Virus record (IMG/VR): IMGVR_UViG_3300037584_004428
Span: 1-59,687 of that record
DNA: 59,687 bases
Source: a virus
Direction: 5' to 3' (one strand)
A program made the translations under genes and the position numbers. Under the pieces are notes generated by a model. It searched no databases, was not told the DNA's origin, and saw nothing but the letters and a program-made list of their open reading frames with translations. Position 1 is the first letter of the stretch. Each line of letters begins with the position of its first letter. Of this stretch, positions 52,219 to 59,253 are shown piece after piece.

Positions 52219-54595
52219 TAAATAATATCCATCTACTCTTACTATCTCTACCCTCTTCTGGGTTTACACCTGTGGCATACATGCCATACGAAACCAACCA
52301 TTGATAAAACTTTACTCTTGATACAGTCATCTTTGCCTTGGGGGCAAAGTCAGGATTGTCTTGTATGAAATCAATATATAGTTCATGTTTATAAAGCTTT
52401 TCATTAAATCTTAGTTTGTCAGAACCTGGTGTGCCGGCAAGCAAACCGCACCACTCAATAAATTCATGACAGGTTTCCGCAGATAACTTTCTAATCTTAA
52501 GGTTTACAAATTCACTTTTGATTAATCCGCTTTTTAAATATAATTGCAAGGATTCAATCATGTAATTGTCAAATGCACACCATTCATTCTCATTCCAATC
52601 ACCAAAAAATAATTTTCCAAACTCCATGTAAGGAGTATTGGTTGTTGTGTAATGTTGTTTAAATTCTAACTCCCATTTTCTCCTTTCAAAACTTTGACCA
52701 GCTCCTTTCACAGCATAGTTAGTTGTAAGAATAAGTTTTGGAGATTTTTCAAATGGTATTTTAATTGCGTCTTTGTTTTTCTTTTCTAATGTAATACCTT
52801 CGGTAACAACACTAAACAATCTTTCAAATTCAAAATGTTTTTTTATATCATCAAAGCATAAAAGCTGAGTGTCAGCAGAGACTAACTGATATGCAAAGGA
52901 TCTTTCAAAGGCAAAAGCCTTACCATCTATTATAACTAATTTTTTCATTTGACCTAAAGCGTTGACTAACAACGACTTACCCGTACCGCCATTGGGTTGA
53001 TCTGAAATCACCTCATCATTAAGAATGACAGCTGGTGAATAGGATAGGTTTTTATGACCATGTAGTAAATAACCCAGGGTACTTTCCATAGATTTTATTC
53101 TCACTGCATCTGTACTGCATACGTTAGAAATAAAAGTTTTGAAATCACAATGCGTGTCTTCACACTCTGTATATGTTCTGTGTATGACATGATCTTTCCA
53201 AACAAATCCTTCAAGATCTAGGTAATCAATTATGGTTGTTGTTTCTTTATCAATTTTAACTGCACAATTTTGAAAATATAAATAAGCAGTATCTTTTGTG
53301 TCAGCAATAAAGTATACATCAACTGATTTCAACATTGACAAGAAGTCGTCTTTAAAATACCTGGTCTTGTCAGCAAAAAAATTATACACTGATTTATCTT
53401 CTAATGAATCAAGGTATTGTAAAACAAAATCTTTAATCTCATCCTCACTTGTATGGTCAATCAAATTGTTTTCAACTCTAACAAATATAGAGCTCTTACT
53501 ACCTTCAGGTGTATATTTATAAAAACCGTTAAGGTGTAGAAAGTCTCTAAATAAGTTATGGATGATAGTTATTTTACCTTTTTCACTTTTGTGCCAAAAA
53601 ATTTTATTAGAACTTTTAGTATCAAAATCATATATGATTTGATCAATGGCTTCAGTGCTTACATTCTGTGATTTTAAGAATTGTCTTACTTGTTGCTTAG
53701 ACTCTCCGCTTTTTAATTTTTTTTTTACGTTATTTATTTTTGATTCATCTTCGTAAAACTTAGTACCAAAGTTTGATACGTTTCGATAAGCCGAGTCAAT
53801 GGTCGTTTGTATTTCAACAGCAGAAAATGAAGAGCTTTCAAAATCTTTCATAATATATTCTGCTAAATTTTTATTAACTCCAAAGTCATTAAAGGCGGCG
53901 GCCAGTATATATACATTATTATTTCTTTCACCTTCAATCAATCCATACTTTTTTACCCACCACTTCATTAGTATTTCCACAATTTTATTTTCATTCTTAA
54001 TTGGAAACACCGGGACACTTGTATAAGTGTTTTTTTCTTCAAAGTCTTCTTCTATTATTTCATCAAATACTTTGCTGTCTTCATTTATATATATAAAAGG
54101 GTCGTATGATTCATAACATACCCTACTAATATTTTTACTTGTTGAGTCAAAATATTCATTATTAAATTGTTTAGATAATGCCTTGAAATAATTTGTGTGG
54201 TTGTCAGGGTCTATTGGAACTTTAATTAAAACTTTTAATCCGTAGCCACTAGGAGAATGAAATGCACTATGTACAAATTCATTATCCATTAAAGATATTT
54301 TATAATCTTCTAAATCTTTTTTTGTTTTAAATCCGTCAAAGTCTAAGCAGATAATACCGCTATACTCAACCAATGAATCGTCATTTCTTTTTTGAAACTT
54401 ACCAGAAAAACATATTGCTGGTAGTTCTTGCTTTAATAAATTTCTTTTTGTTTTATCTTTTTCTTTACGAATTCTTTGAATCAAATCTTTTGACTTACCT
54501 AACTCAATCCTTTGAAGAATGAAAGAGAGTGGTCGGTAGAAAGGAGTAGAAGTATCCTTTATATTTTTAAATATTGTTATTTCTATTTGATTCAA
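52166..54595 (-). CDS. Primase-helicase: BT4734-type N domain plus SF3-like ATPase (809 aa)
   Basis: Residues 20-125 carry a BT4734/VirE-N-like primase region: RPLSFILQRIELGK, then GIICLDFDGF (D85-x-D87 metal ligands) and FHSPSGYGLKVLIKV. A PriCT-like helical region follows near 205-275 (EGERNNNVYILAAAFNDFGV). The C-terminal ATPase has Walker A GGTGKS (536-541), Walker B LLCFDD (578-583) and an arginine-finger region ERRKWELEF. This is the main replication protein candidate, making primers and unwinding DNA. A highly structured intergenic region lies directly upstream (54614-54675). Confidence 0.88.
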   Translation of the reverse strand: MNQIEITIFKNIKDTSTPFYRPLSFILQRIELGKSKDLIQRIRKEKDKTKRNLLKQELPAICFSGKFQKRNDDSLVEYSGIICLDFDGFKTKKDLEDYKISLMDNEFVHSAFHSPSGYGLKVLIKVPIDPDNHTNYFKALSKQFNNEYFDSTSKNISRVCYESYDPFIYINEDSKVFDEIIEEDFEEKNTYTSVPVFPIKNENKIVEILMKWWVKKYGLIEGERNNNVYILAAAFNDFGVNKNLAEYIMKDFESSSFSAVEIQTTIDSAYRNVSNFGTKFYEDESKINNVKKKLKSGESKQQVRQFLKSQNVSTEAIDQIIYDFDTKSSNKIFWHKSEKGKITIIHNLFRDFLHLNGFYKYTPEGSKSSIFVRVENNLIDHTSEDEIKDFVLQYLDSLEDKSVYNFFADKTRYFKDDFLSMLKSVDVYFIADTKDTAYLYFQNCAVKIDKETTTIIDYLDLEGFVWKDHVIHRTYTECEDTHCDFKTFISNVCSTDAVRIKSMESTLGYLLHGHKNLSYSPAVILNDEVISDQPNGGTGKSLLVNALGQMKKLVIIDGKAFAFERSFAYQLVSADTQLLCFDDIKKHFEFERLFSVVTEGITLEKKNKDAIKIPFEKSPKLILTTNYAVKGAGQSFERRKWELEFKQHYTTTNTPYMEFGKLFFGDWNENEWCAFDNYMIESLQLYLKSGLIKSEFVNLKIRKLSAETCHEFIEWCGLLAGTPGSDKLRFNEKLYKHELYIDFIQDNPDFAPKAKMTVSRVKFYQWLVSYGMYATGVNPEEGRDSKSRWILFNDETKQITDEARSQLDF

Positions 54596-54613
54596 TTGTT
54601 ATGATTTAATAAA

Positions 54614-54675
54614 AGGGATGCAAGTTAGTGTAACTTAATTGTGATGCATCACAGTTTCCTATTTCTTACATCCCT
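54614..54675. promoter_or_regulatory. Nested palindromes upstream of the primase (three-way-junction-like)
   Basis: Between the SSB-like stop and primase start. Outer inverted repeat AGGGATG (54614-54620) with CATCCCT (54669-54675); inside it AAGTTA-gtg-TAACTT (54622-54636) and the perfect 14-bp palindrome TGTGATGCATCACA (54640-54653). Together they can fold as a closing stem with two internal hairpins. Candidate replication origin, operator or structured leader for the primase. Confidence 0.55.
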
Positions 54676-54690
54676 AATGATTAACTAAAT

Positions 54691-54951
54691 TTAGAAGTCG
54701 ATTGATAAATCATCTTCTGGTGTGCCCACACTCGGTGCCGTTTGCTCTACCTTTGGCTTTGGTGTTTGAAAATTCAAACTTAGATAAGTTTTTTTGCCGT
54801 CTTGAGATTTTGCTTTCCATGCTGAGATTTGCCAATCTACTCCGTTCGGATCCTTACAACTACCTGTATAATGTGGTTGGTTGTTTTCCTCTGTTCTATT
54901 CTCGTTTACAAAAATACTACCTTTTCCAGTTTTATGTACGTATGTACTCAT
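54691..54951 (-). CDS. SSB-like single-stranded DNA-binding protein candidate (86 aa)
   Basis: N-terminal HKTGKGSIFVNENR and PHYTGSCKDPNGVDWQISAW suggest a compact beta (OB-like) fold with Trp and aromatic residues, then KTYLSLNFQTPKPK. The C terminus is acidic and ends EDDLSIDF, the kind of tail SSB proteins use to recruit partners (DDDIPF in E. coli). Genes for primase downstream and exonuclease upstream fit. Length is shorter than classic SSBs. Starts at ATGA overlapping the 50-aa gene stop. Confidence 0.6.
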   Translation of the reverse strand: MSTYVHKTGKGSIFVNENRTEENNQPHYTGSCKDPNGVDWQISAWKAKSQDGKKTYLSLNFQTPKPKVEQTAPSVGTPEDDLSIDF

Positions 54952-55100
54952 TTTTTTACTTTTATGTTACGCTCCAATAAATCCATTAAGGTTAAGATTA
55001 TATCTGTCTTATCCTCATTTGATTCGCAGGTCATTGGAACTTTAACCCACAATTCAAATCTATTTCTTCTGTAAAACCAATTATAAATCTTGTTCCACAT
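54948..55100 (-). CDS. Small coupled protein (50 aa) between exonuclease and SSB-like gene
   Basis: Fits exactly: ATG at 55100 overlaps the exonuclease end by 20 nt and the TGA at 54948-54950 overlaps the SSB-like ATG (ATGA). Product begins MWNKIYNWFYRRNRFELWVK with four Trp/Tyr aromatics near the N terminus and an acidic middle, ending in a basic helix. No family known. Coupling at both ends strongly supports expression. Confidence 0.65.
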   Translation of the reverse strand: MWNKIYNWFYRRNRFELWVKVPMTCESNEDKTDIILTLMDLLERNIKVKK

Positions 55101-55812
55101 AGAATGTTTCATTTCCAATTACATATTTGTTATAATAATCAATTGCCTGTAATACTTTATCTTCTCCATGCTGTCTTGCCCAATCAGATGATACTTGAAA
55201 CTTGCCAAGTATTTTATTTTTTTTACATACAACGAAGAACAACATTGGTTTACCAAACATTTTTTCATACAACCACGCCTGACATGAATAATAGTAGTCG
55301 GTAAAACTATACTTAAACCTATGTATGTTACTAGTTGTCTTCAAGTCTATGACATGATAAGGAGAAATAACATCGGCTTTCCCTTTCCAAATTGTATTTT
55401 GAATCTTAATCAGCCCAGGTTTTTCATATTCGTTTTGATCGTCATATATATATGGTGCAAACTCATCATTGCTTTGCATTATGTTTGCTAACTCCATTGC
55501 CAATTCACTTTCTTCAATAGTTAAAATCTTTTTATTAGATTTCCACGCTTCTTCAAATTTTTTAGTACGTCTTGATTTTACATCAATAAAATCATATAGT
55601 TTAGCTTTGTATGGCTCCAGCATTAACGCATGAAAATAAATTCCAAACTCAAAATTAGCAATAGACAAGTGATCATGATCTACTTTCTTGTAAAATTCGT
55701 AGGGTGCGTTAAGTATCGTGCCTATTTTAGATTGAGATAGGTACTGACTTCCAAACTCACCATAGTAGTCCTCATCATTATCGAGTCTTTTAAGAATTTC
55801 TTCTTCTGTCAT
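55081..55812 (-). CDS. PD-(D/E)XK exonuclease, RecB/Exo-VIII-like (243 aa)
   Basis: Nuclease core: SQSKIGTILNAPYEFYKKV at the start, H61 in FGIYFHALMLEP, then WKGKADVISPYHVIDLKTT with D147, D156 and K158 as the PD-(D/E)XK residues, and YSCQAWLYEKMFGKP (conserved Gln-Tyr helix). This is the layout of phage 5'-3' exonucleases that pair with single-strand annealing proteins. The annealing-protein gene is just upstream (55872), a classic two-component recombination system. The 59-nt gap between them holds nothing identifiable. Confidence 0.88.
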   Translation of the reverse strand: MTEEEILKRLDNDEDYYGEFGSQYLSQSKIGTILNAPYEFYKKVDHDHLSIANFEFGIYFHALMLEPYKAKLYDFIDVKSRRTKKFEEAWKSNKKILTIEESELAMELANIMQSNDEFAPYIYDDQNEYEKPGLIKIQNTIWKGKADVISPYHVIDLKTTSNIHRFKYSFTDYYYSCQAWLYEKMFGKPMLFFVVCKKNKILGKFQVSSDWARQHGEDKVLQAIDYYNKYVIGNETFYVEQDL

Positions 55813-55871
55813 GTCTTTCTAATATTAGATTTATGTTTGATTTCATTATCCAATCTGTCTTTTGCTCTATT

Positions 55872-56525
55872 TTATTTAACAGATTTTGTATTTCCTTTAA
55901 CTTTTTCTTGTTCATTTTTAATTTTGTTGAGTTCTTGTTTTAATTTTTTTAATGTAGCTACATCAGGGTTATGTCTTTTTTTAACTTGTGCCATAACTGA
56001 TTCAATACTATGCTCCATGTTTTGCTTATATACTTTTAAAGTATTTGAAAACTTTTCTGAGCCATACATATATGCATCACCAATCTTTTCAACCTTGACA
56101 GGTTTAACTGCAATTACTTTATCGCTAACATCAACCAGATCTTCCCCCGCCCATAATGACAATCCTAATCCATGCATTGCGATTGCTTTTACTGTACTTC
56201 TTTGTATGGTTTTATTGACATGAAACGAACTAACTCTATCAATTGTAAGTGAGTTGTTTCTATTATCCATGACAGGAAGATAATCGATATGCTCTACGTC
56301 ATTGATCGTAACACCTACTTTAACGTAAGCAGTTTTTCCGTCAGTAAAATAATTTAAACCTGTGTGTTCACTTTCGTAAACCTTTCTTGTGCTATCAGGA
56401 TATTTATCTTTAACTATTGCCCAAGCATATGCCCAAGACAAATAACTAAATCCCCCTTTGCTTTTTAACTTATCGTCTATACTTATAGCCGTAAGTTCTT
56501 TAAACGTTGATTTCATTTTTCCCAT
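55872..56525 (-). CDS. Single-strand annealing protein, DUF1071/Sak-type (217 aa)
   Basis: Conserved core LSWAYAWAIVKDKYPDS (residues 28-45), then TAYVKVGVTIND, DYLPVMDNRNNSLTI and QRSTVKAIAMHGLGLSLWAG, the signature of DUF1071 annealing proteins related to Rad52/Sak. The C-terminal third is a Lys-rich helical tail. Binds ssDNA and anneals complementary strands, working with the adjacent exonuclease. Start overlaps the upstream gene by 26 nt. Confidence 0.88.
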   Translation of the reverse strand: MGKMKSTFKELTAISIDDKLKSKGGFSYLSWAYAWAIVKDKYPDSTRKVYESEHTGLNYFTDGKTAYVKVGVTINDVEHIDYLPVMDNRNNSLTIDRVSSFHVNKTIQRSTVKAIAMHGLGLSLWAGEDLVDVSDKVIAVKPVKVEKIGDAYMYGSEKFSNTLKVYKQNMEHSIESVMAQVKKRHNPDVATLKKLKQELNKIKNEQEKVKGNTKSVK

Positions 56526-56925
56526 TATTAATTAATTTTTCTTTATAATTTTTAGCATGAAGAAACTTCTGCAATACTTTACTTCTCATTTCTTTTAATG
56601 CATTGAAATGTCTTGCGTTATTTCTTATGTTAATTTCTAGTTGAATTTTGTTTGTTATTCTTTGTAAACTATTTTGAAGGTTGTCAGTCATGACATTGTA
56701 AACTCCATACTCAAAGCCGTAGGTTTCAAACATTTCATATTGATCTTCAGTTATTTCCTGATAGAAATCTCCTTTCATCTTAGTATTAAATATTCTGTAC
56801 AACCCATCACACTTCATAATCTTTATACCTTTATATATATATGAGTCGCATTCTCTATCCATTACAGATGCAATGCCGTGTTGTCTACTTGCCTGTTCCC
56901 AAACCTCTTTCCTAGTCATTTGCAA
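56500..56925 (-). CDS. Hypothetical protein with N-terminal compact domain and coiled coil (141 aa)
   Basis: No family recognised. Residues 1-70 mix charged and aromatic residues (MDRECDSYIYKGIKIMKCDG), residues 75-140 are a helical coiled coil (LQNSLQRITNKIQLEINIRN; KEMRSKVLQKFLHAKNYKEK). Position just before the annealing protein suggests a replication/recombination accessory role. An alternative start at M3 reduces the overlap with the upstream gene from 14 to 8 nt. Confidence 0.6.
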   Translation of the reverse strand: MQMTRKEVWEQASRQHGIASVMDRECDSYIYKGIKIMKCDGLYRIFNTKMKGDFYQEITEDQYEMFETYGFEYGVYNVMTDNLQNSLQRITNKIQLEINIRNNARHFNALKEMRSKVLQKFLHAKNYKEKLINNGKNEINV

Positions 56926-57205
56926 TGTTGTTTATTAATTCTTTCCAATCAGGATCCGTATTAATTAACTCCTCCATTTTTGCTTTACCTCTAGTGATCT
57001 GGCTATCATCTAAGTCTAGTCCGTATTCTCTACACCTATCCAAGATGAAATTGCCTCGCATATTTCTTTGCGAACACAGGTAAAATAATAAATCTCTGGC
57101 TTCAACATTCTCCCTCTTTCTTGTCTTAGTGAAAATGTCATCTTTAGAAATTTCAAGTGCGTCTTCCACTACTTCAACGTACTTGTCAAATATTTTTCTT
57201 TTCAT
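56912..57205 (-). CDS. DnaA-domain-IV-like DNA-binding protein (97 aa)
   Basis: Reads like the C-terminal DNA-binding domain of DnaA: VVEDALEISKDDIFTKTRKR (helix and basic loop), ENVEARDLLFYLCSQRNMRG (the ARxxxxYL motif) and GLDLDDSQITRGKAKMEELI in the place of the IGxxFGxRDHSTV recognition region, but without the classic DHST. A free-standing domain IV could bind origin-like or promoter sites. Transcribed upstream of the recombination genes; preceded by a small hairpin at 57225-57244. Confidence 0.68.
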   Translation of the reverse strand: MKRKIFDKYVEVVEDALEISKDDIFTKTRKRENVEARDLLFYLCSQRNMRGNFILDRCREYGLDLDDSQITRGKAKMEELINTDPDWKELINNIAND

Positions 57206-57224
57206 TTAATTAAATTTAATTCAA

Positions 57225-57244
57225 GCAAAATACAATTATTTTGC
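57225..57244. promoter_or_regulatory. 8-bp perfect hairpin upstream of the DnaA-like gene
   Basis: GCAAAATA (57225-57232) and TATTTTGC (57237-57244) with loop CAAT, inside the 57-nt gap before the DnaA-like start. No T tract follows on either strand, so it is more likely an operator or RNA-processing site than a terminator. Confidence 0.4.
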
Positions 57245-57262
57245 AACAAGACAAAATTTATA

Positions 57263-57406
57263 TTACATTAAATCTGCCTCAAAACATGCGTCAGAACAAT
57301 AACCTTTTCGTTCTATTGGTTTTTCACAATGCATACAGGTATGGTCTGGCTCATTCCAACCTCTTTGGTCATGTTCTTGCCAGACTAACCAATTATCGTA
57401 GTCCAT
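57263..57406 (-). CDS. Small zinc-ribbon-like protein (47 aa)
   Basis: CMHCEKPIERKGYCSDACFE gives four Cys in CxxC...CxxxC order, typical of a small treble-clef zinc finger found in phage proteins. Preceded by MDYDNWLVWQEHDQRGWNEP. Start taken at 57406 because upstream residues fall inside the previous gene; this leaves a 22-nt overlap. Confidence 0.65.
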   Translation of the reverse strand: MDYDNWLVWQEHDQRGWNEPDHTCMHCEKPIERKGYCSDACFEADLM

Positions 57407-57612
57407 AGTTGATATATAAAATAAATTAATACAATACTTATACTGCCTAGAAGACTTATTGCACAACCTGTCGTATCTTTCCCCCTTTCAATCTTTCTTT
57501 CTGTTTTTATTCGTATAGTTTTAAGATCACGAATAATTTGTTGCATCTTTTTTCTATCCCTAGTATCAATTAAGTCTAATGATTGTTGAAGAGTTTGAAT
57601 TATTTTTTTCAT
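57385..57612 (-). CDS. Small coiled-coil membrane protein (75 aa)
   Basis: Residues 1-45 form a basic coiled coil (LQQSLDLIDTRDRKKMQQII), residues 50-70 a membrane segment (CAISLLGSISIVLIYFIYQL). Tail-anchored topology. Unknown role; could be an early host-membrane interaction protein. Overlaps the upstream gene by 4 nt (ATGA). Confidence 0.6.
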   Translation of the reverse strand: MKKIIQTLQQSLDLIDTRDRKKMQQIIRDLKTIRIKTERKIERGKDTTGCAISLLGSISIVLIYFIYQLWTTIIG

Positions 57613-57821
57613 AGCTCATCATCATTATCAAAGTTCTCCTCATATTCCTCATCTCCATCTGCATAACCGCATGCCTCTGCATCAACATTTCGGTTTACCT
57701 GAGCGACATATTGTCCATAAGTCCTGAACCAATCTAATTCGCTAGATAGTTTTTCGTTTTCCTCTTGCAATGCTTTAATCATTTGCATGTATTGTTGTAT
57801 TAAGTCTTCAGTTCCTGTCAT
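57609..57821 (-). CDS. Small acidic coiled-coil protein (70 aa)
   Basis: Begins MTGTEDLIQQYMQMIKALQE and continues to ELDWFRTYGQYVAQVNRN; the last 20 residues are almost all Asp/Glu. Highly acidic small early proteins may act as DNA mimics or protein inhibitors, but nothing specific was recognised. First gene after the 57822-58019 intergenic region; overlaps the next gene by 4 nt. Confidence 0.6.
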   Translation of the reverse strand: MTGTEDLIQQYMQMIKALQEENEKLSSELDWFRTYGQYVAQVNRNVDAEACGYADGDEEYEENFDNDDEL

Positions 57822-57852
57822 AATTTTAAATTTATTTTTTTATTAATGTTAC

Positions 57853-57934
57853 GTTAGTTTTAAGATACTCCCCCTCTACTATTATGATGAAAATTAACTA
57901 TTTATTATGAAAAGAGGGGGAAATATCAACTAAC
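57853..57934. repeat. Long imperfect inverted repeat in the intergenic region
   Basis: Left arm GTTAGTT (57853-57859), GATA (57864-57867), CCCCCTCT (57870-57877); right arm AGAGGGGG (57913-57920), TATC (57924-57927), AACTAAC (57928-57934). Blocks pair in order, with a 35-nt AT-rich centre. It lies in the longest intergenic stretch of the window (57822-58019) upstream of the acidic gene at 57821. Minus-strand TATCTT beside the left arm resembles a promoter core. Operator, leader structure or origin are all possible. Confidence 0.6.
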
Positions 57935-57999
57935 AATTAAACTAAACATATCATGAAAATCACAATAATTCTTTTGAGTTATAAATGTAATGTATTTGT

Positions 58000-58020
58000 A
58001 ACTTGTTTGCAAGTTTTTTT
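58000..58020 (+). terminator. Rho-independent terminator-like hairpin, rightward
   Basis: AACTTG (58000-58005), loop TTTG, CAAGTT (58010-58015), followed by TTTTT. A 6-bp stem plus T tract fits intrinsic termination on the plus strand, yet no plus-strand gene is known here apart from a doubtful 30-aa ORF. It also sits just past the stop of the leftward 54-aa gene. Confidence 0.4.
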
Positions 58021-58184
58021 TAATAAATTTTATTTGTATGTATAATTTCTTCTATATGCCTGATTAATCTATCCAGACCATCAACAACACCTTTGTGCTG
58101 TGCAAAAGTATGGCTATCATTTACCCATTCTTTGTCTTCCTTAATATCTTTTGCGATATTTTTAATTTGTTCTAGTGTTATCAT
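58020..58184 (-). CDS. Small hypothetical protein (54 aa)
   Basis: Starts at ATG 58184 in a leader (AAATAACTATG) almost identical to that of the gene at 58390. Product is a charged helical peptide (MITLEQIKNIAKDIKEDKEW; HKGVVDGLDRLIRHIEEIIH). No family recognised; conserved leader, spacing of 2 nt to the neighbour and composition support it as real. Confidence 0.6.
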   Translation of the reverse strand: MITLEQIKNIAKDIKEDKEWVNDSHTFAQHKGVVDGLDRLIRHIEEIIHTNKIY

Positions 58185-58186
58185 AG

Positions 58187-58390
58187 TTATTTATTTAAAT
58201 TAAAGTTATGACAGAACACTTCTGCCTTTTTTTCTGTTTCAAAATATTTCCAATCAGTACCTGACTCTATAAAATTTTCGTCATGGTCATAAACATCAAG
58301 ACACACACCATAAGGTCTGTCGCCATAATGTTCATCTCCAACCATGTCAAAATCAGGCACTCGGATTGCTTTTAATTTATATTTACTCAT
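58187..58390 (-). CDS. Small hypothetical protein (67 aa)
   Basis: Compact alternating pattern: KYKLKAIRVPDFDMVGDEHY, then RPYGVCLDVYDHDENFIESG, ending KKAEVFCHNFNLNK. Beta-beta-alpha order is likely, similar to small early phage proteins of unknown role. Start is 13 nt downstream of the previous gene's stop. Confidence 0.6.
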   Translation of the reverse strand: MSKYKLKAIRVPDFDMVGDEHYGDRPYGVCLDVYDHDENFIESGTDWKYFETEKKAEVFCHNFNLNK

Positions 58391-58403
58391 AGTTATTTAA
58401 TTA

Positions 58404-58580
58404 TTAGTAATTATTTTTAATAAAGTTTATTATTTCTTTCAATGTTAAATTTTCGTATCCGTTGGCTTTAATATCCTCCATAACTTGCTGAGGATTTATA
58501 AAATATTCTGAACAGATTGAGTTTAATAATAATCTGTTTTGCCTTTTTTGATCTACTCCTAAAAATCTTCTAGTTCCCAT
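58404..58580 (-). CDS. Small hypothetical protein (58 aa)
   Basis: Start placed at ATG 58580 (MGTRRFLGVDQKRQNRLLLN), giving an 11-nt overlap with the upstream gene instead of 80 nt for a longer version. The rest, CSEYFINPQQVMEDIKANGY then ENLTLKEIINFIKNN, is helical. No family recognised. Confidence 0.55.
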   Translation of the reverse strand: MGTRRFLGVDQKRQNRLLLNSICSEYFINPQQVMEDIKANGYENLTLKEIINFIKNNY

Positions 58581-58785
58581 ATATAATTCTTTTAATGTCT
58601 TCTGATTTATAATTTCTTTGTTTAGGGTAATTGATATATCTGGTTTCAATGTCCCTAGCTTTTAATATTTCCTCATTCCATAACCTTTGATCTATTTTAT
58701 AATAAGTATAAAACACACCAGAAAAGAAACAGAATCCGCCCAACAAGGCACAGCATATTAAACGCTCTAATGTTTTAGTTTTCAT
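58570..58785 (-). CDS. Small membrane protein (71 aa)
   Basis: N-terminal membrane segment with cysteines (LERLICCALLGGFCFFSGVF), then a charged helical domain (LWNEEILKARDIETRYINYP). Single-pass, N-in or N-out unclear; may be a signal anchor. Overlaps the upstream gene by 4 nt. Confidence 0.58.
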   Translation of the reverse strand: MKTKTLERLICCALLGGFCFFSGVFYTYYKIDQRLWNEEILKARDIETRYINYPKQRNYKSEDIKRIIYGN

Positions 58786-59030
58786 AGTTCTTCTTTATTG
58801 TCAATTTTATAAATTCCTTTATTATATATGAATAAAGCTTCTTTAATTGAATTTACAGGTGTTGTGTTTAGAATCTCACCTCCTACCTCAAATGTTATTT
58901 CATTTTTTGCGGTTAATACATATTTACCGAAATCATAATCCCAAACACCTTTATTGAATTGAATTTTACAATGCCCCTGTAATTCTAACTCCCCTTTGGT
59001 TTTTACTTTTTTTAATATGATTTTTTCCAT
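58782..59030 (-). CDS. Hypothetical beta-rich protein (82 aa)
   Basis: MEKIILKKVKTKGELELQGH followed by short strands (YDFGKYVLTAKNEITFEVGG) and NSIKEALFIYNKGIYKI. No family recognised. Its start codon lies in the first copy of the 24-bp leader repeat, and tRNA-like element 1 lies immediately upstream. Confidence 0.6.
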   Translation of the reverse strand: MEKIILKKVKTKGELELQGHCKIQFNKGVWDYDFGKYVLTAKNEITFEVGGEILNTTPVNSIKEALFIYNKGIYKIDNKEEL

Positions 59031-59051
59031 AATATTAATTTTAATTGTTAG
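59028..59051 (-). repeat. 24-bp leader repeat, copy 1
   Basis: Plus-strand CATAATATTAATTTTAATTG followed by TTAG; identical to 59251-59274 and 59502-59525. On the coding strand it is CTAACAATTAAAATTAATAT then TATG, ending with the start codon. Probably a translation-initiation leader used repeatedly. Confidence 0.9.
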
Positions 59052-59053
59052 TT

Positions 59054-59092
59054 AGTGTGGGCGGAATCGAACCGCCCTACAACCATTACACC
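59054..59092 (-). ncRNA. tRNA-elbow-like RNA element 1 (39 nt)
   Basis: On the minus strand: GGTGT, unpaired AATGGTTGTA, GGGCGG, loop TTCGATT, CCGCCC, ACACT. The hairpin GGGCGG-TTCGATT-CCGCCC has an exact tRNA T-loop (7 nt, TTCRANN), the outer GGTGT/ACACT stem stacks like an acceptor (one G-U pair), and ATGGTT resembles a D-loop with G18-G19. D-stem, anticodon arm and CCA are absent, so it is not a tRNA. Located between the 52-aa and 82-aa genes. Confidence 0.65.
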
Positions 59093-59094
59093 TT

Positions 59095-59253
59095 TTAATA
59101 TCCGCTATAAAATCCGCCCTCAAAATCAAAATAGGTTGGGAGTTCTTTTTTCTCTAGCTTTGCAATCTTCTTTTTAAGTTTGGCTATTTTCTTTTTTCTA
59201 TTTTTTTCAATTCGATCTAAATACGCTAAATATCTTTTAAATTTATCATTCAT
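59095..59253 (-). CDS. Small basic coiled-coil protein (52 aa)
   Basis: Very basic N-terminal helix (YLAYLDRIEKNRKKKIAKLK) continuing as heptads, then KELPTYFDFEGGFYSGY. Starts with the second copy of the 24-bp leader; the TAA stop leads straight (TAAAAG) into tRNA-like element 1. No family recognised; nucleic-acid binding is possible by charge. Confidence 0.6.
   Translation of the reverse strand: MNDKFKRYLAYLDRIEKNRKKKIAKLKKKIAKLEKKELPTYFDFEGGFYSGY

Noticed and set aside
55837-56223. 128-codon plus-strand ORF opposite the annealing protein
   Set aside because: Fully antisense to a gene with clear DUF1071/Sak motifs; Ser/Leu/Phe-rich composition is what antisense of Lys/Glu-rich coding gives.
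57953-58045. 30-codon plus-strand ORF starting MKITIILLSYKC
   Set aside because: The terminator-like hairpin at 58000-58020 lies inside it and it runs opposite to the surrounding operon; kept only as part of the intergenic-region finding.
59040-59118. Canonical tRNA gene ending in the T-arm at 59059-59077
   Set aside because: No matching acceptor 5' strand, D-stem or anticodon arm 60-70 nt upstream; that stretch encodes the end of the 52-aa gene. The upstream GGGCGGA that could pair with TCCGCCC is coding (residues EGGF).
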